Origin: Candidatus Heimdallarchaeota archaeon
Lineage (GTDB): Archaea; Asgardarchaeota; Heimdallarchaeia; Heimdallarchaeales; Heimdallarchaeaceae
Length of the DNA stretch: 11,526 nucleotides
Assembly (NCBI GenBank): GCA_016839875.1
Contig: JAEOTK010000357.1
Coordinates: 1 to 11,526, forward strand
Reading direction: 5' to 3'
Made by a program: the position numbers and the translations under genes. Positions 8,191-11,526 of the stretch are shown piece after piece; position 1 is the stretch's first letter; each line of letters opens with the position of its first letter. A model generated the notes under the pieces. It saw only the letters and a list, made by a program, of their open reading frames with translations, searched no databases and had not been told where the DNA came from.

Positions 8191-8201
8191 TAAGAGGAGA
8201 A

Positions 8202-9965
8202 TTACAAAACTCCGCTCTTTTTCATATCATCAATTATTAGGTTAAGAAGTTCTTTTTGGTCTCTATCTATCTCAGAAGTTTCTACTTCAATTCTTAGAAG
8301 TAATGAATTTGTTTCATTATAGGTTATACTTACATGTTCTATATCAAGATCTTTTAAATCTGGATCTACACCAGTGTCCCAAACATAAGTAACTATAGTG
8401 CTAGCATGATCATACTCTACATGTTTAGTTAGAATCTCTTTGTCACGCATATAATCATCCAGTTTATTTACATCAATCTTTTTATTTACAGACATTGAAA
8501 TGAAGAAATCCTTGAGAGCTTTTCTCTCCATCTTACTTTTACTCCACCTTAGATAAATCACAATACCTATCCAAGCTAAGATGCTTATAGCGAAGATTAT
8601 GAGAGTGGATCTTTGATCAGTATTCAATCCTGTACCATCTAGAATCGCTCTAAAAATAGTTTGATCAGAAGAAATTTCTCCTATAGCAAAAGCTAATACT
8701 TCTAAAATGATACTTCCTGCTAGAATCAGCTCAATCATATCGATTGCTTCACTCGTTCGAGTATTTGCTTGAAGTACTTGGTTCATACTTTTTGTATTCT
8801 GAGTCATAGCTCTAGACATTTTTCGCATCTGTAATTCTGATAGTGTAGCTATGTAACTTCTTAATCCATCAAGTTCTGTTAACAGACCGTTGATGATTTT
8901 TTCAGCTTCCTTTGTTCTCTTCAAAGATGATTTAAGAGAATTCTGTATTTCAAAGAATTCATTCAAATCAATTGTGCCTTCAGAAGAATAATCTTCAACA
9001 AGATCTAAGCAAGAATCTTTGAGAAAAATCTGAATTTGTCCAATAAGACTGATAATGCTCGATATTACTGTTATGTTCTCCTCTACTCGATTTAGAGCTT
9101 CAGAATTACCCTTAACAGCTTCTTCAACTAAATCTTTGACTTGATTTGATTGATCATAAAGTTCCCAGATTCTTGACATAAAGCAATCTACAAAATTGTT
9201 TATTGCATGCTGTATTCCCCAGAATACTATCTGATACTCGAAATCTTCAGTAAAATCTTCTACGATTGCTAATGAACCTCTTGTTCCTTTGAAGAAGAAA
9301 TCTCTCCCTTTCTGATATGCAGAGTGCCCTTCTCCTAGTATCTGATTAAGTTCGATTTCACAATCTTCCCCGTCATAATATTTTTTGACATCATCATGTC
9401 TGATTTGTATATCTTCACCAATATAACAAACAGTTTTAGGTCTATGAATAGCATTTCCAAAAATTATGTTAATAAAATTTCTTTGAAATTCAGTAAGCAA
9501 GCTGTCAATAACTACTGAACTATCTTGGCTTAAATCAGCAACTACTCTTGTTATCTTATCAAGAGACATGTATGTATTACTACCATCAATTTCTTTTAGA
9601 TCTAAAGAGTAAATAACAAAACCAGCTTTGGATACGAATATAGCCATTTCCTCGATTTGAACAACTCCTTCTTCCTCAGGAAGATCAATCATAGCTTCAA
9701 GATTAACATACTGATCAAGACTATAGTCTTTTACTACTACTTTGGTATGCTTCCCAGTTGAATAGAACAATGGATTGTCAGGAGATTTATCTATTAAACC
9801 TGTTAATAGAGTTTTATGACCCCCCTTTTCGATATCCATCTTTTTATTTAATTCTCTTAATTGATTTGAGTCGAAAGGTAACCATTCAATAACAAAGATT
9901 TTTGGATTCTTAATATGAAGGATTTCATCCAGTTCATCTTTTATTGTGTTTTGTATTTTCGTCAT
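8202..9965 (-). CDS. Coiled-coil protein with two TM segments, function unknown
   Basis: I do not recognise this 587-aa protein as a named family. Visible parts: a mixed alpha/beta N-terminal region (about 20-245) with strands such as KIFVIEWLPF and MAIFVSKAGFVIYSLDL; a long helical, probably coiled-coil stretch (about 245-408), including the Q/M/N-rich run just before the membrane; two closely spaced TM helices (about 410-429 and 453-473) joined by a ~23-residue acidic loop; a basic stop-transfer stretch RWSKSKMERK; and a C-terminal alpha/beta domain of about 110 residues (TIVTYVWD, HVSITYNE, LLLRIEVET). There is no signal peptide. A soluble N-domain, long helix and two-TM hairpin recall the CorA/RMD1 architecture, but no GMN motif is seen and the large C-terminal domain is atypical. 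Cytoplasmic N- and C-domains are inferred. The gene starts 4 nt after the 210-aa gene, with GGTGA 9 nt before its ATG. Confidence 0.8.
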   Translation of the reverse strand: MTKIQNTIKDELDEILHIKNPKIFVIEWLPFDSNQLRELNKKMDIEKGGHKTLLTGLIDKSPDNPLFYSTGKHTKVVVKDYSLDQYVNLEAMIDLPEEEGVVQIEEMAIFVSKAGFVIYSLDLKEIDGSNTYMSLDKITRVVADLSQDSSVVIDSLLTEFQRNFINIIFGNAIHRPKTVCYIGEDIQIRHDDVKKYYDGEDCEIELNQILGEGHSAYQKGRDFFFKGTRGSLAIVEDFTEDFEYQIVFWGIQHAINNFVDCFMSRIWELYDQSNQVKDLVEEAVKGNSEALNRVEENITVISSIISLIGQIQIFLKDSCLDLVEDYSSEGTIDLNEFFEIQNSLKSSLKRTKEAEKIINGLLTELDGLRSYIATLSELQMRKMSRAMTQNTKSMNQVLQANTRTSEAIDMIELILAGSIILEVLAFAIGEISSDQTIFRAILDGTGLNTDQRSTLIIFAISILAWIGIVIYLRWSKSKMERKALKDFFISMSVNKKIDVNKLDDYMRDKEILTKHVEYDHASTIVTYVWDTGVDPDLKDLDIEHVSITYNETNSLLLRIEVETSEIDRDQKELLNLIIDDMKKSGVL

Positions 9966-9969
9966 TTTA

Positions 9970-10602
9970 TCACTTCACCAACCTATCGCTGACTCTAAGA
10001 AAATAAGGCTTAGATTTGTAACTAACGTCTTCACTTTCCAAAAAGTCTAGCTGAATATCAGCTTCATCGCATCCTGGACAATCAATTTTTATCTCTGGAT
10101 TGTCTCCTAGATTCATTAAGAAATCTAGATGGGTCATACATTTCGGGCAATAGAACAGATTATGGACCTCATCTCTTACATCTTCTGGAATTTTCTTAAG
10201 TATGTTACAACCTAAATCTGTAATCCTATAAGCTGTAACAAAACCGTGTTGAGAAGTACTCAATCTTATTTTCTCAATGATATCGAATTCTCTCAAATCT
10301 TCAATATCATCAACACCTTCGTAAGATAGATTTACAGTAAAACTACTTCTACCAAAGAATTGAATAGCAGTTGGTGCATAATCATAAGTTTCGTAGGTTC
10401 CTTGAGTAATCTGGTAGTAGATAATACCCCATAAAGGTAGTTCTTTTATCCAAATTTTTTCGTTATTTGTTTCAAGAAAATGATCCCCACCACGAACCCA
10501 TTTGGCTAGATAATCCATAGTAAAAAGAAGAAGTTGTTGATCTCGAGTTAGATTTAACTCATTTTCATTCCCTTTTTCTTGTGATTCATCATTAAAAGTC
10601 AT
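9970..10602 (-). CDS. Putative winged-helix protein with C-terminal zinc ribbon
   Basis: This 210-aa soluble protein has three visible parts. Residues 1-20 are a polar N-terminus. Residues about 20-140 look like a winged-helix or winged-helix-like fold: helices (DQQLLLFTMDYLAKWV; KELPLWGIIYYQIT), then NLSYEGVDDIEDLREFDIIEK and a likely wing FVTAYRITDLGCNILKKI, which resembles the end of MarR/PadR-type wings ('YrlTdlG'). Residues 150-185 hold a zinc ribbon with YCPKC (C152, C155) and DCPGC (C175, C178). Such a combination suggests a nucleic-acid-binding regulator or a protein-interaction adaptor; no specific function can be assigned. It is the first gene of a two-gene operon with the 587-aa membrane protein (4-nt gap, shared Shine-Dalgarno region), so the two probably act together, for example as a membrane-linked sensor and regulator (inference). 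The ATG start at 10602 is the first in frame; no Shine-Dalgarno precedes it. Confidence 0.75.
   Translation of the reverse strand: MTFNDESQEKGNENELNLTRDQQLLLFTMDYLAKWVRGGDHFLETNNEKIWIKELPLWGIIYYQITQGTYETYDYAPTAIQFFGRSSFTVNLSYEGVDDIEDLREFDIIEKIRLSTSQHGFVTAYRITDLGCNILKKIPEDVRDEVHNLFYCPKCMTHLDFLMNLGDNPEIKIDCPGCDEADIQLDFLESEDVSYKSKPYFLRVSDRLVK
9975..9979 (-). promoter_or_regulatory. Shine-Dalgarno coupling the 210-aa and 587-aa genes
   Basis: The minus strand reads GGTGA, 9 nt before the ATG at 9965 and inside the last codons of the 210-aa gene. A second partial match (GTGA) overlaps that gene's stop, 4 nt from the ATG. Together they support coupled translation. Confidence 0.55.
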
Positions 10603-10660
10603 ATTTCAGAGAAAAAAAGACAAACTATTTGAAGTTTTCCAGAGTTCCATATCATATCAA

Positions 10661-10672
10661 TTATATTTTTAA
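10661..10672 (-). promoter_or_regulatory. Possible TATA box for the 210-aa/587-aa operon
   Basis: The minus strand reads TTAAAAATATAA, centred about 64 nt before the ATG at 10602. It would give a leader of roughly 37 nt, longer than for neighbouring genes and without an obvious Shine-Dalgarno. A weaker A/T element near 10621-10631 would instead fit a leaderless start. The rest of the 121-bp gap between the 210-aa gene and the gelsolin stop is A/T-rich with no gene seen. Confidence 0.3.
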
Positions 10673-10682
10673 TACTGGAAAT

Positions 10683-10717
10683 AAAAAATAAATTGGGGAA
10701 AAAAGATTTTAATAAAA
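10683..10717 (-). terminator. Oligo-T terminator region after the gelsolin gene
   Basis: Downstream of the gelsolin stop (TAG, 10724-10726) the minus strand carries successive T runs of 5, 6 and 6 bases (about 10713-10717, 10699-10704 and 10683-10688). No strong hairpin is apparent. This is the pattern expected for archaeal intrinsic termination. Confidence 0.45.
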
Positions 10718-10723
10718 AGAATT

Positions 10724-11338
10724 CTACTTCTTTTTATCTTCTTTTGCTATTCGCTCAACAACTTCCTTGAAGTTCTTTGGTTCGTCTTGTTCATCGATTG
10801 TATAAACAACAGGTCGACGTTTTCTTTCAACATCCAGAGCTCTAGCTATTTTTCCAGCTTCATACTTCTCACGAACTTGAGATTTTTTGCCAATCCAAAC
10901 ATAAATCTCGTCCCAAGCATCTAGAACAAAGGAATCTCCTGATTTCAGTGATTTATATTTTATAGGTATTTCTTTGGTTTCAATTATCCCTTCTCCTGTT
11001 TGGATAATCTGGAGTAATCTGTAATCGATATCTTCTTTCTTTTCGAAGTGTTTTAAGAAACCTGGAGTATCTCCTTCCTTAACTTGAAATTGTATTAAAT
11101 CTTTGAATTCTTGAGGTTCATCTCCTTCCATCACTGTTTTAATTAGAAGATCTTTCTGGTCCTCTTCTATAACTTTGGAAAGCCAAGCACCCACAGCTCT
11201 ATCATCACAATAAGATTTGGACCCTAACCAAATCCATATGTTTGTTGGAGTGATTACTAAGTATACATCACCGTTAAGAAAGGTGTAAGGTTCGTCTAAG
11301 CGTTTTAGTTCTTTTCTTACAACTTGATACACGTTCAT
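10724..11338 (-). CDS. Two-domain gelsolin-like protein (predicted actin regulator)
   Basis: This 204-aa protein consists of two consecutive gelsolin repeats. Repeat 1 (about 17-98) shows NGDVYLVITPTNIWIWLGS, CDDRAVGAWLS and VMEGDEPQEFKDLI. Repeat 2 (about 107-197) shows SGDSFVLDAWDEIYVWIGKK, REKYEAGKIARAL and TIDEQDEPKNFKEVV. These match the gelsolin pattern: a Gly-Asp turn, a hydrophobic strand ending in W-x-G, an acidic/Glu residue at the start of the long helix, and a final 'G/D-x-E-x-x-x-F' element. The Gly-Asp (22-24, 133-135) and helix acids (D45/D46, E157/E160) are candidate type-II calcium ligands. Two-domain gelsolins are known from Asgard archaea, where characterised members bind actin and regulate filament assembly in a calcium-dependent way. 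No signal peptide or TM segment; the tail is lysine-rich. It is a single-gene unit with its own TATA-like box and T-run terminator, divergent from a partial gene at the window's end. Confidence 0.92.
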   Translation of the reverse strand: MNVYQVVRKELKRLDEPYTFLNGDVYLVITPTNIWIWLGSKSYCDDRAVGAWLSKVIEEDQKDLLIKTVMEGDEPQEFKDLIQFQVKEGDTPGFLKHFEKKEDIDYRLLQIIQTGEGIIETKEIPIKYKSLKSGDSFVLDAWDEIYVWIGKKSQVREKYEAGKIARALDVERKRRPVVYTIDEQDEPKNFKEVVERIAKEDKKK

Positions 11339-11359
11339 AGTTCTTTATATGGCTAGAGG

Positions 11360-11368
11360 AAATAAAAG
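11360..11368 (-). promoter_or_regulatory. Putative TATA box of the gelsolin gene
   Basis: The minus strand reads CTTTTATTT, centred about 26 nt before the ATG at 11338, consistent with a leaderless transcript. No Shine-Dalgarno precedes the ATG. Called from position and composition only. Confidence 0.4.
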
Positions 11369-11395
11369 ATTTGTGTAAATAGCAATTGATTTATA

Positions 11396-11420
11396 CTTTG
11401 AGATTGATAATCTCGCAAAG
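11396..11420. promoter_or_regulatory. Imperfect palindrome in the divergent promoter region (possible operator)
   Basis: CTTTGAGATT, a GAT centre, then AATCT-CG-CAAAG: ten-base arms that match when two extra bases in the right arm are looped out, or six-base perfect arms GAGATT/AATCTC around GAT. It lies between the two divergent starts and abuts the TATA-like box of the rightward gene (11421-11428), where a bound dimer could block TFB/TBP. Operator function is inference. Confidence 0.35.
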
Positions 11421-11428
11421 TTTTAATA
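11421..11428 (+). promoter_or_regulatory. Putative TATA box of the divergent rightward gene
   Basis: TTTTAATA is centred about 26 nt before the ATG at 11451, as expected for a leaderless mRNA. It directly follows the palindrome at 11396-11420. Confidence 0.4.
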
Positions 11429-11450
11429 GTTTTTCAATTATAGAAATCTT

Positions 11451-11526
11451 ATGAGTTCCATGGGTAACGAAGATGTAGAACTTCAAGATGAACCAATTTG
11501 GAAACAAATTATGGAGAAAATCAAAC
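11451..11526 (+). CDS. Start of a divergent gene, 3'-truncated by the window edge
   Basis: An ATG at 11451 opens a frame that stays open to the last base, giving 25 complete codons (MSSMGNEDVELQDEPIWKQI, then MEKIK). The N-terminus is acidic and polar, with the start of an apparently helical segment; nothing identifies a family. Support for a real gene comes from the TATA-like box about 26 nt upstream and the gap of ordinary size to the divergent gelsolin gene. A second in-frame ATG three codons later (11460) is an alternative start. Confidence 0.55.
   Translation, partial: MSSMGNEDVELQDEPIWKQIMEKIK

Noticed and set aside
8202..9965. CorA-type magnesium transporter
   Set aside because: The layout is reminiscent, but there is no GMN motif after the first TM helix and a large C-terminal domain follows the second; calling it a transporter would be overreach.
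1..11526. tRNA/rRNA genes, CRISPR arrays, insertion sequences or transposase genes
   Set aside because: The window is nearly filled with intact coding genes; no spacer exceeds 121 bp and none holds cloverleaf-like, repeat-spacer or transposase-like structure by eye.

Overview
The window looks like part of an Asgard archaeal (Promethearchaeota) chromosome, Loki- or Thorarchaeia-like. The main evidence is a stand-alone protein made of two gelsolin domains (10724-11338), a cytoskeletal family known as a eukaryotic-signature protein in Asgard archaea. Supporting signs are low GC with A/T-rich spacers, TATA-like boxes about 25 nt ahead of several starts, leaderless or nearly leaderless first genes, oligo-T stretches after operon ends, and GGTGA/AGGAGG Shine-Dalgarno sites only inside operons. 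Placement below phylum is not possible from this sequence.

Layout: the left edge holds the 3' part of a TPR-repeat protein gene (+ strand, 1-1047). It converges, 13 nt apart, on a long minus-strand block. Read in transcription order from the right, that block contains a two-domain gelsolin; a winged-helix/zinc-ribbon-like protein coupled to a 587-aa two-TM coiled-coil membrane protein; an ABC operon (ATPase, 10-TM double-FtsX permease, second ATPase); a histidine phosphatase; and a large cytoplasmic calcineurin-like metallophosphoesterase. At the right edge a divergent + strand gene begins (11451) and runs out of the window. The shared 112-bp spacer holds a 25-bp imperfect palindrome next to a TATA-like box.

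How they may work together: the three ABC genes almost certainly form one MacB/LolCDE-type machine. One permease polypeptide supplies both FtsX halves, and two different ATPases are available to form a heterodimer. The second ATPase is unusual because it carries an AbrB-like segment and a C-terminal zinc ribbon after the nucleotide-binding domain. The 210-aa and 587-aa proteins form a translationally coupled pair of unknown function, perhaps a putative DNA-binding protein with a membrane partner. The gelsolin is predicted to act on the archaeal actin. The two phosphatases have separate candidate promoters, and nothing ties them functionally to the transporter. No tRNA, rRNA, CRISPR array, insertion sequence or spacer longer than 300 bp was seen; the longest spacer is 121 bp.
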